In this document: positions 17,265 through 26,917 of the stretch, one piece after another | Layout of the letters: each line of letters opens with the position of its first letter | Position numbering within the stretch: position 1 is the stretch's first letter | Assembly: GCF_007752135.1 (NCBI RefSeq) | Contig: NZ_CP036298.1 | Location: forward strand, 4,898,001 to 4,962,000 | Reading direction: 5' to 3' | Length of the DNA: 64,000 bases | DNA from: Aureliella helgolandensis | Lineage (GTDB): Bacteria > Planctomycetota > Planctomycetia > Pirellulales > Pirellulaceae | Program-made: the position numbers and the translations under genes | Notes under the pieces: generated by a model | Database searches by the model: none | The model's input: only the letters and a program-made list of their open reading frames with translations | Told to the model about the DNA's origin: nothing

Positions 17265-17675
17265 ATGCCATTTACCATGCACTCTGAGCTAATCCAAGCA
17301 GCACTCCAGACGCGACACAATGCTTATGCACCATATAGCAACTTTCAAGTCGGCGCCGCGATTCTGACTGAGCATGGTGAAATTTTCACGGGCTGCAATG
17401 TCGAAAACAGCTCCTTCGGATTGACTATTTGCGCAGAGCGTTCAGCAGTCAGCGCGATGGTCGCCTCTGGCTCGACCAACATAGCCAAGATCTGCATCGC
17501 CAGCCCGGGCGCTGCTCCTCCCTGCGGCGCCTGCCGCCAAGTCATGGCCGAGTTTGGAAATTCCTTCGAAGTCCTGTTGGTGGATGCCGATTCACAGCTT
17601 GTTCAACAGCGTTGGAAAATGGCGGACTTGCTGCCCGGTCAATTCCATTTCCCTCCCAAGTCCAGTACGGAATAG
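17265..17675 (+). CDS. cdd: Cytidine deaminase
   Basis: 136 aa, the size of homotetrameric cytidine deaminases that convert (deoxy)cytidine to (deoxy)uridine in pyrimidine salvage. The zinc site is complete: C57-A-E59 in LTICAERSAVSAM (E59 is the proton shuttle) and C87-G-A-C90 in APPCGACRQVMAEF. The substrate-binding segment CNVENSSFGLT is also present. An internal ATG at 17277, after MPFT, is an alternative start. It is a single gene, convergent with the flippase-like gene across a short G-rich repeat. Confidence 0.95.
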   Translation: MPFTMHSELIQAALQTRHNAYAPYSNFQVGAAILTEHGEIFTGCNVENSSFGLTICAERSAVSAMVASGSTNIAKICIASPGAAPPCGACRQVMAEFGNSFEVLLVDADSQLVQQRWKMADLLPGQFHFPPKSSTE

Positions 17676-17752
17676 CCAAGTCACGGTCTGCGGGAATGGT
17701 GGGGTCGGGAATGGTGCGTGGGAGCTAGCGAGTTACGGAGCGAGGGAGTGGA

Positions 17753-17846
17753 GTCACGGACCGGGGGGGCCATGCTACTTTGGGCTCACGGACCGGGGGG
17801 CCATGCTACTTGGAGGTCACGGGTCGGGGATGGATGCTACTGGGTG
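17753..17846 (+). repeat. Three imperfect 31-bp tandem repeats
   Basis: Units start at 17753, 17785 and 17816 with the pattern TCACGGACCGGGGGG...ATGCTACTTGG. The third is diverged, and a weaker partial copy lies near 17680. They fill the gap between the convergent cdd and flippase-like genes; function unknown. Confidence 0.8.
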
Positions 17847-17856
17847 GGCAAGGTGC

Positions 17857-18876
17857 CTACAGTGGAGTCTGCGCGGCCGCTATGATTTTTGCGTCGCGAT
17901 GATGACTGTACCAGTAGAACAACAAGCCGATGCCTGCAATCGTGATCGTCATGAGCCGGTAGATTGTGGCAACCAACATCCCCGAGTAATGTTCGGGTAG
18001 ATCTGGGAGTCGCGAGAAAAGAGCTTGCAAAGCTCCTTCCTGCAGGCCGATGCCTCCCGGGGCCAACGGCAATGCTCCGGCTGCCATGGCCGGGGGCACC
18101 ACTTGAAAGTGCTCGGCCAATGTTGGGAAATCTTGATAGACGCCCCGTGAAATCACATACATGGTAATGGCTAGCAAACTATGCACGGTGATTGCCATCC
18201 CTAAGATCCAACACAGCGTCCATGGGGTCCGCCGCAATCTTCGAATTGCCAGCGCCATGCGAGATACGGTATCGCCCAGCACCGGAATTTTCCGCAACGC
18301 CACAATCCAGCGGTCAAACCAACTGCCGGCCAGCAGGGCCAGGAACAGAGCGACCACCGACCCCAGTGCCGTGATGCCCGCACCGCGCCGAATCGTCAAG
18401 AAGGTTGCGGACAATTGCTCTGCAGGCACCAGGGAAAGGCTGGCCCAAGCAAGGATGACCAAGCCGAGCAACCCCACGGCTCGGTCCAGCAAGACGGAAG
18501 TCACTGCTTCGGGACGCTTCTCTGGCTTGTCACGGGCGACCAAAATCGCCTTAAAAAGATCTCCTCCGACGCTTCCAAAAGAGACGAAGTTCAGGAGATA
18601 GCCCAGAAAGCCCAGACGCAGTGCCTCGCTGATGGTAAACGGTATATCAAACGCCCGCACCAAGAGGTACCATCGAAGAAAGCTCAAGCAAATTGCAAAC
18701 AGGGCGATGCACTGGGCTAATACCAACAAGCCCCATTGCTTGGGTTGCTCTGCAAAGACGCGGTAGTCTTCGGGACTAACGCTCATCAACAAATAGACAA
18801 ACAGAGCCAGTGGCAAACCAAGTTTGACGACGAGCAAGCAAGTGCGTTTCAATTGACTTGCTCCACTGGCAACCAT
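17857..18876 (-). CDS. Lysylphosphatidylglycerol synthase-like membrane protein (UPF0104)
   Basis: 339 aa with about eight hydrophobic segments. It matches the membrane half of MprF-like proteins (UPF0104/YbhN), for example in LRLGFLGYLLNFVSFGSVGGDLFKA and the late ALPLAPGGIGLQEGALQALF segment. In the family this domain moves lipids across the inner membrane; no aminoacyl-transferase domain is present, so a flippase-like role is more likely than synthesis. Its start lies 24 bp from the sdhB stop on the same strand, so it may be read from the sdh transcript. Confidence 0.85.
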   Translation of the reverse strand: MVASGASQLKRTCLLVVKLGLPLALFVYLLMSVSPEDYRVFAEQPKQWGLLVLAQCIALFAICLSFLRWYLLVRAFDIPFTISEALRLGFLGYLLNFVSFGSVGGDLFKAILVARDKPEKRPEAVTSVLLDRAVGLLGLVILAWASLSLVPAEQLSATFLTIRRGAGITALGSVVALFLALLAGSWFDRWIVALRKIPVLGDTVSRMALAIRRLRRTPWTLCWILGMAITVHSLLAITMYVISRGVYQDFPTLAEHFQVVPPAMAAGALPLAPGGIGLQEGALQALFSRLPDLPEHYSGMLVATIYRLMTITIAGIGLLFYWYSHHRDAKIIAAAQTPL

Positions 18877-18900
18877 TTCGAGCTGGAATACTTTGCCTGA

Positions 18901-19767
18901 CTAGCTATCGAACATTTTCTTCAGAGAATGCACTGTAGCAGCCCGGCCCGCGCGTCCGATGGAGGTCGTCAACGGAATTTCTTTCGGACAAACGGCGACA
19001 CAATTCTGTGCGTTACCGCAGGCCTGAACACCACCAGGTGCGATCAAGGCTTCGACGCGCTCCTCCGCTAGGCTATTGCCAGTGGGATGGGAGTTGAACA
19101 AGACCGCTTGGCTAATGGGAGCAGCCCCCATGAACTGCGATCCGTACGCCTCGCGTTTGCGATCCTCGAATTGCTCTTCCGTTTCACCAGGGCGGCGATG
19201 AAGCTCAATTTTCTGATACTGAGGGCATGCATCCAAGCAGCATCCGCAGCTCATGCATTGGCTCAGTGGATAACTCTGCTCTTGTTGCTTGCGGGATTGC
19301 CGGGGCCCTGGGCCCATATCGGAATATCCATCGACCGGCACCCAGGCCTTCACCCGTTCCAGCCCCTGGAAGAGACGAGTACGATCTACGATCAGATCTC
19401 GAATCACCGGGAACTTGGTCATCGGGCGCAGTTCAATCTCAGCACTGTTGTCCTCCAACAGCCGATCGACCAGGGCCGTGCAGCTTTGCCGGACCTTGCC
19501 ATTGACGACCATCGTGCACGAGCCGCAAACCTCTTCCAGGCAACCGCAATCCCAGGCAACAGGTGTCACCTTGTTGCCCTCTACCGTAGCGGCTTGTGCG
19601 GCAATCCGTTGTAGAACGCTGATAACGTTCATGTTCTCCTCGTACTCAACCTGGTGCCGTTCCCAATAGGTCGGCTGCCCTGGTCCATCTTGTCGCAACA
19701 CCCTGACATTTACTTTTTCAGGATGCTGCGGAGTGCTTGCCTGATGATGAGTATTCGTCGCTGTCAT
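18901..19767 (-). CDS. sdhB: Succinate dehydrogenase iron-sulfur subunit
   Basis: 288 aa. Carries electrons from the flavoprotein to the membrane quinone site. The 2Fe-2S ligands are C76, C81, C84 and C96 (CLEEVCGSC...SC). The second domain has CMSCGCCLDACP and CGNAQNCVAVCPKEIP for the 4Fe-4S and 3Fe-4S clusters. It is the last gene of a CAB-ordered operon, 21 bp after sdhA, as in Bacillus-type menaquinone-linked enzymes. The N-terminus is about 30 residues longer than in E. coli SdhB. Confidence 0.97.
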   Translation of the reverse strand: MTATNTHHQASTPQHPEKVNVRVLRQDGPGQPTYWERHQVEYEENMNVISVLQRIAAQAATVEGNKVTPVAWDCGCLEEVCGSCTMVVNGKVRQSCTALVDRLLEDNSAEIELRPMTKFPVIRDLIVDRTRLFQGLERVKAWVPVDGYSDMGPGPRQSRKQQEQSYPLSQCMSCGCCLDACPQYQKIELHRRPGETEEQFEDRKREAYGSQFMGAAPISQAVLFNSHPTGNSLAEERVEALIAPGGVQACGNAQNCVAVCPKEIPLTTSIGRAGRAATVHSLKKMFDS

Positions 19768-19788
19768 ATCTATAAATTCCGATGGATA

Positions 19789-21753
19789 CTATGTGTTCTT
19801 ATCGACATTTTTTGGTGCGGAAGCTCGTTCCTTCCAGACCTGTTCAATCGTCTCTGCCCCAACCAATCCGTAGAGTCGCGGTCGCGGAGCAATGGATCCG
19901 GTATCAACGTCTTCGTAGGTAATCTTTGGATCAGCACCGTCGTACGTTGCAATCGTCGACTTCAAGAACTTCTTATTATTTTCTTCGAAACGATCGCACC
20001 AGCGCTCGGCCTCTTGGCGACGCGCTTGTGGTTCTTCCTCGGTCAGGCTGGGCATTGAAAATTCGGGTTTGAAGTGAGCGCCGCGGCATTCGTCCCGCAA
20101 TCGAGCCCCCTTGAGAATCGACTTAGCAATCGGGAACATGTCCTGCAGTGCTTTGGTGAAGATCACATTCTGATTGGTCCAGCTACCGGAGTCGGTCAAT
20201 GAGCAAGCCATCGCACGCTCGTGCAAGTCGGACACGCGGGAGTAGGCGTCGTCCAATTGGGAGTTCACCCGCACGACGGTGGCAGCCCGCGTCATCACAT
20301 CCCCCAACTCTTGGTGAAGCAAGTACGGGTTTTCACCGCCAGCATTGCTAAGCAGGGCAGCGTGTCGCTCTTGCTGCTTGGCCAAGGCCCCTTCGAATAC
20401 GGCTGGCGCGAGCTCTGCTGCAGCCTTCGATTGATTCTTGATGTAGTTCTGAATGCCAGGTGCTACAAACAACCCGCTGAAAATGCAGCTCAGCAACGAG
20501 TTCGCTCCCAAGCGGTTGGCACCATGATATTGGTAGTCGCATTCCCCTAAGGCATACAACCCCTGGATGTTCGTCATTTGATTGCCAGGATCTCCAGCCA
20601 GCAACCCACCGTCGCTATTCTTGGTATATCCGGCCCACAGGCCTCCCATCGAATAGTGAACAGCCGGGAAGATCTTCATCGGGACGTCGCGTGGATCAAC
20701 GCCTTGGAACTTTTCATAGATCTCGAGAATTCCGCCCAATTTACGGTCCAACTCGCTGCGTTCAATGTGCGTCAGGTCGAGGTAGACGCACATCCGTCCG
20801 GCCTCAACACTCAATCCCTCGTTGACACAGATATTGAAAATCTCGCGAGTAGCGATATCGCGTGGTACTAGGTTGCCATATTCCGGGTAGCGTTCTTCCA
20901 GGAAGTAATAGCGATCGGCTTCCGGAATAGACTTCACCGGACGAGGGTCTTGAGGAGTGCGAGGCACCCACACACGTCCCCCTTCTCCACGAGCCGACTC
21001 ACTCATCAACCGCAACTTATCTGCCCCTGGAATCGCCGTCGGGTGAACTTGGATAAACTCGGGATTACCGAGTTTCGCTCCGGCCTGAAAACAGCGACTG
21101 GCGGCTCCACCGTTGCAAAAGACCGACATCGTGGAGCGACCGTAGATCAATCCGTTACCACCGGTAGCAACGATCGTTGCATCAGCGGGGAAGGACCGCA
21201 TTTCCATCGAGACCATGTCTTGAGCAACCACACCGACACAACGTCCCGACTCATCCTGCATTGGCCCCAGGAAATCCCAGAACTCAAACTTGCGGACCAT
21301 GCCCTCAGATTCCCAACGGCGAACTTGCTCGTCCAACGCATAGAGCAGTTGCTGGCCAGTTGTAGCGCCGGCAAACGCGGTTCTTTTGAACAGAGTTCCG
21401 CCGAAGCGACGGCGATCAAGAAATCCCTCTTCAGTTCGGTTAAAAGTGACCCCCAAGCGATCCATCAACTCGATGACTTTGGGAGCCCAATAGGCCATTT
21501 CCTTGACCGGCGGCTGGTGCTGGAGAAAGTCTCCACCGTAGACGGTATCGTCCAGGTGATGCCACTCCGAATCGCCCAGCTGGCGTGTTTGCTCATTGCA
21601 GCTGTTGATTCCGCCTTGCGCACACACGCTGTGCGAGCGTTTAACGGGGGTCAAACTAATGAGATCGACCGGAATACCAAGCTCACAGAGCTTCATCGTG
21701 GCCGCTAAACCCGCTAATCCACCACCTACTACCACTACACGCTGTGTCGACAT
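19789..21753 (-). CDS. sdhA: Succinate dehydrogenase flavoprotein subunit
   Basis: 654 aa. The N-terminal FAD-binding GGGLAGLAA motif (about 10-18) is followed by SVCAQGGINS, the QVHPTAIPG region, and a SARGEGGRVWVPR active-site loop that holds the catalytic Arg. The C-terminal domain has ECRGAHFKPEF. It oxidises succinate to fumarate at the inner face of the membrane. The length and sequence fit the Bacillus/Chlamydia-type SdhA class rather than the shorter E. coli one. It is separated from sdhC by 169 bp. Confidence 0.97.
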   Translation of the reverse strand: MSTQRVVVVGGGLAGLAATMKLCELGIPVDLISLTPVKRSHSVCAQGGINSCNEQTRQLGDSEWHHLDDTVYGGDFLQHQPPVKEMAYWAPKVIELMDRLGVTFNRTEEGFLDRRRFGGTLFKRTAFAGATTGQQLLYALDEQVRRWESEGMVRKFEFWDFLGPMQDESGRCVGVVAQDMVSMEMRSFPADATIVATGGNGLIYGRSTMSVFCNGGAASRCFQAGAKLGNPEFIQVHPTAIPGADKLRLMSESARGEGGRVWVPRTPQDPRPVKSIPEADRYYFLEERYPEYGNLVPRDIATREIFNICVNEGLSVEAGRMCVYLDLTHIERSELDRKLGGILEIYEKFQGVDPRDVPMKIFPAVHYSMGGLWAGYTKNSDGGLLAGDPGNQMTNIQGLYALGECDYQYHGANRLGANSLLSCIFSGLFVAPGIQNYIKNQSKAAAELAPAVFEGALAKQQERHAALLSNAGGENPYLLHQELGDVMTRAATVVRVNSQLDDAYSRVSDLHERAMACSLTDSGSWTNQNVIFTKALQDMFPIAKSILKGARLRDECRGAHFKPEFSMPSLTEEEPQARRQEAERWCDRFEENNKKFLKSTIATYDGADPKITYEDVDTGSIAPRPRLYGLVGAETIEQVWKERASAPKNVDKNT

Positions 21754-21922
21754 TGGTAAACTTATTCCCTCGTTTTACAGGACCGGCACTGCCGCTAGGG
21801 CAATCCGCCTGCATGTTGGATTATGCGTCTGATTACTCAACTACCATTGGGAGACTGTCGTGTGGGAAGGTATTCTCAACACACGGCAGCCGCACTATCT
21901 TCGGCCCCGCATCGGGAGCATC

Positions 21923-22792
21923 TCACTCGCCTTCTACCGCTTGGTCAGCGGGGCCGCTCTCCGCATCAGAATTGGCTTTTGCAGCATCCGCATCGGCTTC
22001 CTCGAGCTCCACCGCCTCAGAGCGTTTATGAGGATTGGGAACGATACGCCCAGCAGCCACCTCCGCCTGGTACATTTTATCTTCCGTGATTTTGGCTTCC
22101 TCAATATCGATCTGCTTCACAGCAAACAGGGCACTCAGGCCCACGATCAACAACAGCAGTCCACCTGCCGAGCAAAGGTAGGTCGCGCGACGTTGGGCAG
22201 CGGGACTGATCCATACGCCCCAAGTAATCCCCATAGTCCACACGCCATTGGCCAAGTGAAAGACACAGGCCACGATACCCAAGAAGTAAAAGATGGGCCA
22301 CGCAATGCCTCCCATGGCTACCGCTAGAGTACTGGCCGCGTTGTAAGCTCGAAAATTAGCCATGCCCAAGGGCTCGGCCACATTCGTCAACCACCAATCT
22401 CCGTGAAACCAACCATGCAGATGAAACACGTGCGTAAAGATAAACAGGATGGCAATCACGCCGGACCAGCGCTGCAGGGTGTACCGCCAATTGGCTACAT
22501 AGCGATAGTTGTCATGATTTGATTTTCCGGAGCGAATAATCCACACCCCCACCACCGCATGGAAAATCAGGGGCAAGAAAATGAATGCCCACTCCACCAT
22601 CGGCAGCAACTTTCCCAAAGAGTGAATCTGATTCACATTGCTTTGGAAGGCTCCCGCTCCATTGAGCAGAGAGGCATTGACCAGCAGGTGGACCGTCATG
22701 TAGGCCCCCACCGGAATCAATCCGCTCAGCGAGTGCAGACGGCGAATTAAAAATTCGTTTTTCGAAAAGAAATCCAGGCTTGTTGCGCTCAT
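21923..22792 (-). CDS. sdhC: Succinate dehydrogenase cytochrome b558 subunit
   Basis: 289 aa with five membrane helices, the single-chain, two-heme anchor of the B. subtilis type that replaces SdhC plus SdhD. Histidines suitable for heme binding lie in the membrane segments RRLHSLSG, MTVHLLVN, LIFHAVVG, FTHVFHLHG and CVFHLANG. A hydrophilic, acidic tail of about 60 residues follows the last helix and is longer than usual. It is the first gene of the operon; no sdhD is present or needed. Confidence 0.93.
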   Translation of the reverse strand: MSATSLDFFSKNEFLIRRLHSLSGLIPVGAYMTVHLLVNASLLNGAGAFQSNVNQIHSLGKLLPMVEWAFIFLPLIFHAVVGVWIIRSGKSNHDNYRYVANWRYTLQRWSGVIAILFIFTHVFHLHGWFHGDWWLTNVAEPLGMANFRAYNAASTLAVAMGGIAWPIFYFLGIVACVFHLANGVWTMGITWGVWISPAAQRRATYLCSAGGLLLLIVGLSALFAVKQIDIEEAKITEDKMYQAEVAAGRIVPNPHKRSEAVELEEADADAAKANSDAESGPADQAVEGE

Positions 22793-23183
22793 CGGGATGC
22801 TGATGTCGAGTTGGAGGTTTCCAGACTAAAAGATTGAGTCCACCGGCACTTGCTGATCACCAACAGGTGCCTTTCCCCACTTCACGGGTCCACTTCGATC
22901 GAAACGTGGCGGACCTGGGCAGGAATGTCCGGAGTCGCTTGTTTCGTGCACACGGGGAATGGGCTGTCACTACAAGTGAGTGAACTTTAGCGACAGAACT
23001 CGCCTGCTAATATATCGGAATTATAGATCAGTGGGCAGTGCACTCGGCCAAGTTGAGCGGGTGCCCTGGATTTTTGGGGAAATGGCTGGCGAAACAGCGG
23101 CTGTCCATTGGTAATCCTTGCACGAAGCAGAGGTGCGGCAAATAGTACCGGCACGCCGCCGGCACCAATCCGCCGGACACCTG
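22793..23183. other. Upstream region of the sdh operon and fmt 3' side
   Basis: 391 bp without a gene. On the minus strand a perfect TATAAT lies at 23020-23025, with TTGGCC 20 bp upstream of it. The spacing is long, so it is only a tentative sdh promoter, about 230 bp before the sdhC start. Confidence 0.35.
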
Positions 23184-24209
23184 TTAGTCGAGTGTCGACA
23201 GGGGAACCTCTGGCAGCGTCATGCGCGTGGATTCGTCGAGTGGATGTCCTCTCAGAAACTCACTAGCAAACATTTCCCGCTTGCCGGCTGGCTGCAGCAA
23301 CCCAACCAGGAGCACACCTCCCTGGCACTGAATGCCCAGCATGCGATCCCACGGAGCCTCCCAAGTTGGATCCACTTGCTCCGCTTCAACGACGGCCACA
23401 CCTCCAGGTTCCAATTGCTTCCACCCTGCAACCGAATTGCTCCACCTGGCTCCTCGTATTTGGATCCTGAAAGACTTCCCGGCGCCCCAAGTCAACACTC
23501 CGAAGGTCCCTGGCCACGGCTGGCAGGCGCGGACCAACCGCACCAAGTACTCTCCCGGAAGTCGGAAGTCGAGTTGGCCATCCGCCTTAGAAAATCGCGG
23601 CGCCTTGGTGACTTGCGTCTTATCTTGCCGCATGCCGATCGCTTGCTCTCCATCCCAGCCCTCCAGCGTCCGGACTGCAGCTACGGTTGCGTCCACCCCT
23701 AGCTCTGCCAGACGCGGCTCGAGTTGGCCGGCCGTCTCATCGGCTCGAATCAAAGTGGACAGGCTCTCAAGGGCGGGTCCCGCGTCGAGTCGTGGAGTCA
23801 TGTGAATGACGGTAATGCCCGCTTCTTGATCCCCTCGCAAGAGCGCCCACTGCACCGGTGCAGCCCCACGATGCCGGGGAAGAATCGAACCGTGCAGATT
23901 GATTCCGCCCAGCCGAGCCGCGCCCAAGCATGCGTCCGATAGAATTTGCCCGTAGTCACACACGAAGAACAGGTCGGCTTGGTACGCCGCCACGCGCTCG
24001 ATCGCTTCTACCGAATTGATGCTTGCGGGTTCAAAGACTTCAATCCCCTCGGCTTTCGCCCACTCATAAACGGGCCGCGGGGGCGCCTTCTTAGCGCGAG
24101 CATCCGCCGCCGGCCGGGTCACCACCAAAGGAACATCATGCCCATCCTGGAGCAGGCGAACACACGTAGGTACGGCAAAGGGGCCTGTCCCCATGACAAC
24201 AATTCGCAT
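23184..24209 (-). CDS. fmt: Methionyl-tRNA formyltransferase
   Basis: 341 aa. Formylates initiator Met-tRNA using 10-formyltetrahydrofolate. The N-terminal Rossmann part begins MRIVVMGTGPFAVP, and the active-site segment is NLHGSILPRHRGAAPVQWALLRGD followed by TVIHMTPRLDAGP. The C-terminal oligonucleotide-binding domain starts near residue 205. The length is slightly above the usual 310-320 aa. It stands alone; def is not next to it. Confidence 0.95.
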   Translation of the reverse strand: MRIVVMGTGPFAVPTCVRLLQDGHDVPLVVTRPAADARAKKAPPRPVYEWAKAEGIEVFEPASINSVEAIERVAAYQADLFFVCDYGQILSDACLGAARLGGINLHGSILPRHRGAAPVQWALLRGDQEAGITVIHMTPRLDAGPALESLSTLIRADETAGQLEPRLAELGVDATVAAVRTLEGWDGEQAIGMRQDKTQVTKAPRFSKADGQLDFRLPGEYLVRLVRACQPWPGTFGVLTWGAGKSFRIQIRGARWSNSVAGWKQLEPGGVAVVEAEQVDPTWEAPWDRMLGIQCQGGVLLVGLLQPAGKREMFASEFLRGHPLDESTRMTLPEVPLSTLD

Positions 24210-24298
24210 CGATTCCTCTTTATTTATGATTCAATTTCTCGTGCAGGAGCTCTTAACGTCCACGCCAATACCATCTGTCATATCAACACTGGATTTTT

Positions 24299-24334
24299 CT
24301 GGATACCACTCTGAATCTGGATACCACTCTGAAT
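24299..24334 (+). repeat. 18-bp perfect tandem duplication
   Basis: CTGGATACCACTCTGAAT occurs twice in a row. Confidence 0.9.
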
Positions 24335-24426
24335 CCCGTCAGGCGACTCATTCTAGGAATAAAGCTCTGAACAGGAGCGGCAACGCCGGCGTACAGTGCA
24401 GCAGGCTCCCTCGAAGCTCAGCAACG

Positions 24427-24494
24427 CACACGGCTTCGTCCAGCACACGGCTTCGTCCAGCACACGGCTTCGTCCAGCACACAGCTTCGTCCAT
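24427..24494 (+). repeat. 17-bp tandem repeat, four units
   Basis: CACACGGCTTCGTCCAG is present three times exactly, plus a fourth copy with two changes, directly joined. Confidence 0.92.
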
Positions 24495-24695
24495 AACACG
24501 TACTCATAATCAGCATCTCAGGCCGTAATGGTGAATTGCGGATCCCTCAACGCCTCGGGCCGCGTCAAATTCTACAATTCGCGTTCCTTCAAAAAAGAGT
24601 GCAATAATCCGTTTTGTATCGTATTATTGAGTAGAGACGCGGTCCACCGGATTACCAACGGACTTGTGTTGCCTCCCAAAACGACGCATGGTACG

Positions 24696-25127
24696 ATGAA
24701 TCGCATGATACGGACAGCAATTACCTACGCTTTGATCGTGACCCTGTGGGCTTGTCCCCTGCGGTGCCTCGTCGACAGCTTGCTCATACAGCCCACGAGC
24801 TCGACGGCGGTTCGTCACTGCGCATGCTGCAGTCTCCCGGCCGGTTCCGATGCGGAATCAGCAGCCGGATCCCAGTCTCTCCCCACCGATCGAGATTCCG
24901 CTCCTGGAGAGACAGGGAGTTGCCTGTGCGACGGAGCAATTCTTGACACGCTATCGGTGCTACCCGACTTCTCTCTCGAGCAGGTCGATTCGCTTCCTGG
25001 CTGCTTGGCCATGGTTCCCGAAAGCAATGTAGCTCGGCGTCTGCGTCTAGCTGGGATGCACCACGAACGATGCGTCAATTCGGCGGGTCGCAGTGCGCGC
25101 ATCGCCCACCAATCTTGGCTGCTCTGA
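24696..25127 (+). CDS. Small Cys-rich exported protein, unknown
   Basis: 143 aa from ATG 24696 (an upstream in-frame start at 24528 would add a tail with no signal peptide). A hydrophobic N-terminus (MIRTAITYALIVTLWACPLRC) looks like a signal sequence. The mature part has Cys in HCACCSLP, SCLCDG and HHERCVNS, suggesting metal binding or disulfides. No family was recognised. It lies upstream of an ABC-exporter cluster on the same strand but 560 bp away, so a link is only possible. Confidence 0.5.
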   Translation: MNRMIRTAITYALIVTLWACPLRCLVDSLLIQPTSSTAVRHCACCSLPAGSDAESAAGSQSLPTDRDSAPGETGSCLCDGAILDTLSVLPDFSLEQVDSLPGCLAMVPESNVARRLRLAGMHHERCVNSAGRSARIAHQSWLL

Positions 25128-25684
25128 GTGCTTACGGGCACTCTCTTCTTCTAGAGCAAGCTTAAAATGGCTCCGATTTTCCGTGCCATGCCGCGCGTCG
25201 ATCGGAAATGTTTTGGGCTGACCGACAGATTTCTGGCGTTTGCTCCTAGAACAGGGAATTGCTTCGCAGATCGCAGTCCTCATCTGCGGTGTTTGCCTAG
25301 CAAGTTTGATGGTCTTCATGTCATGACAGCTTGTTCACGGAATGGAGTTTCCAGTCCGAACGCGCATTGGACTCCCACGTCGCACTAACGCACAAGCCTT
25401 CTGCGCGTTGCCCACCGGCGGGTTGAAATAAAAGCCGGACGCCCGCGCAACGAAGAAACGAAGAGTAGTGGTTGCTAGACGGTGAAGGGCAAACACAACC
25501 TTCACGACAGCACTCCCATCACTCTCAAGTCAGCCAGCCTGCGGGCGCCTAGGATTTCGACAATCCAGTGGCTGTCGCTAGTTAGCTCACCCATTAGCTC
25601 ACGAAAGCAAGGCAGGCGTTTTACTCCACCACGTCGACGCTGCCCCTCCTTTCCTTCCCTTAGATTTCGAGACAAACGGAGCGA
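25128..25684. other. Intergenic region before the ABC exporter
   Basis: 557 bp; no supportable gene, RNA or repeat was seen. Probably contains the exporter promoter. Confidence 0.5.
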
Positions 25685-25688
25685 ATGA

Positions 25689-26843
25689 ATGCTACTTCCT
25701 TGGGAGTATGGTGTGCGCAATCTACTGCGTCGCCCGCTGCGCACCGCCTTGACATTGATTGCCCTATCGACGGTGGTAATGCTGGTGTTCGTGGTGGTTG
25801 GATTTTTGCGTGGGCTCGAACGCTCACTCGCAACCAGCGGCGATCCCGATGTCGTTTTGGTCTATTCGGTCAACTCAATCGAAAACATTGAAAACTCGTC
25901 CATTCCGGCCCAAACCGCTTCGCTCCTGACGGCCAGCCTCGAAGGAATTGAACACCGCTACGGAGTTTCTTACGCTAGCCCCGAACTCTACCTGGGCACG
26001 CGAGTTCTCACCGCCGAGGCAACCGAAGGTCTAGGACTGGTACGCGGAGTTACGCACACCGCCCCACTGGTGCGACGCGGAGTTCGCATCCTCGATGGGC
26101 ACTGGCCACGTGCTGGTGAGGTCATTGTTGGAAGATTAGCCGCAGCCAAGCTTGGCTGCGAGGCAGAATCGCTGGCAGTGGGGCAGTCCCTTGAATTCGA
26201 AGGGTCCAGTTGGACGATCGCAGGACATTTTGCTGCCGCTGGCGGTGCGTTCGAATCCGAGATCTGGTGCGACCTGCCCGAATTCCAGAATGCCACCAAA
26301 CGCCAAGACCTCTCCTTGGTCGCCCTGCTCCTATCCCCGCAAAGCAATGCTGCGATCATCGAGCTCTTCTGCAAAGAGCGAACCGACCTAGAGCTGCACG
26401 GTCTGCGCGAAACCGACTACTACCAAACCCTGCAACAACACTACCAACCCGTGCGTTTACTCGCCTGGCTAGTGGTCGTGCTCGTTTCCGCTGCCGGTGT
26501 CTTTGCGGGACTCAATATGATGTATGGCGCGGTCGCTGGCCGCATTCGCGAGATTGCTACCCTACAAGCGATTGGCTTTCGCAGGGGCGCCATTCTGCTC
26601 AGTATTGTTCAAGAGGGTGTCCTCCTGGCCGCAGCCGGTTCTTTGGTTTCGGGCACCTTAGCCTTCACACTGCTCAATGGTGTTGCCGTCCGTTTCACGA
26701 TGGGAGCCTTTCGGCTCAACATCGATAGCACGGCAATTTTGTTGGGCTGTAGCGTGGGAATTTCTCTCGGAATACTGGGGGCGATCCCACCCGCCCTCAA
26801 AGCACTTAGATCGGAGGTCGCCGTTAGTCTGAAAGCTGTTTAG
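25689..26843 (+). CDS. ABC transporter permease, FtsX/MacB type (first)
   Basis: 384 aa. Topology is one N-terminal helix (about 18-40), a MacB-type periplasmic domain of about 210 residues, and three C-terminal helices (about 253-275, 300-330 and 345-370). The segments [20 protein letters not shown] and [23 protein letters not shown] are typical of FtsX/DevC/LolC permeases. The ATG at 25689 fits the N-terminal anchor; the out-of-frame ATG at 25685 overlaps it. It pairs with a second permease (30062) and the ATPase at 29376, so the transporter is probably a permease heterodimer. Confidence 0.9.
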   Translation: MLLPWEYGVRNLLRRPLRTALTLIALSTVVMLVFVVVGFLRGLERSLATSGDPDVVLVYSVNSIENIENSSIPAQTASLLTASLEGIEHRYGVSYASPELYLGTRVLTAEATEGLGLVRGVTHTAPLVRRGVRILDGHWPRAGEVIVGRLAAAKLGCEAESLAVGQSLEFEGSSWTIAGHFAAAGGAFESEIWCDLPEFQNATKRQDLSLVALLLSPQSNAAIIELFCKERTDLELHGLRETDYYQTLQQHYQPVRLLAWLVVVLVSAAGVFAGLNMMYGAVAGRIREIATLQAIGFRRGAILLSIVQEGVLLAAAGSLVSGTLAFTLLNGVAVRFTMGAFRLNIDSTAILLGCSVGISLGILGAIPPALKALRSEVAVSLKAV

Positions 26844-26852
26844 ATCCGCTGA

Positions 26853-26890
26853 GTTCAGAGGCATCTAGCCTCTGAACCGTTAATTTTCTG
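26853..26890 (+). terminator. Hairpin terminator or attenuator inside the ABC cluster
   Basis: A perfect 10-bp stem (GTTCAGAGGC/GCCTCTGAAC) with an ATCTA loop, then CGTTAATTTT. It lies 10 bp after the first permease gene and could lower expression of the genes that follow. Confidence 0.55.
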
Positions 26891-26917
26891 CCCCATAAAT
26901 TTAAATGGAATGTACCT

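Larger units (their letters stand above)
24210..24695. other. Intergenic region with short tandem repeats
   Basis: 486 bp. It contains two short repeat arrays (24299-24334 and 24427-24494, listed separately) and no supportable gene. Confidence 0.6.

Noticed and set aside
23020-23051. sdh promoter (TATAAT with TTGGCC)
   Set aside because: Spacing of 20 bp is too long for a confident sigma-70 promoter; kept only as a note.
24427-24494. CRISPR-like appearance of the 17-bp array
   Set aside because: Units are joined without spacers and there are no cas genes.
25167-25388. 73-codon frame upstream of the ABC cluster
   Set aside because: No signal peptide, domain or plausible ribosome site; likely chance.
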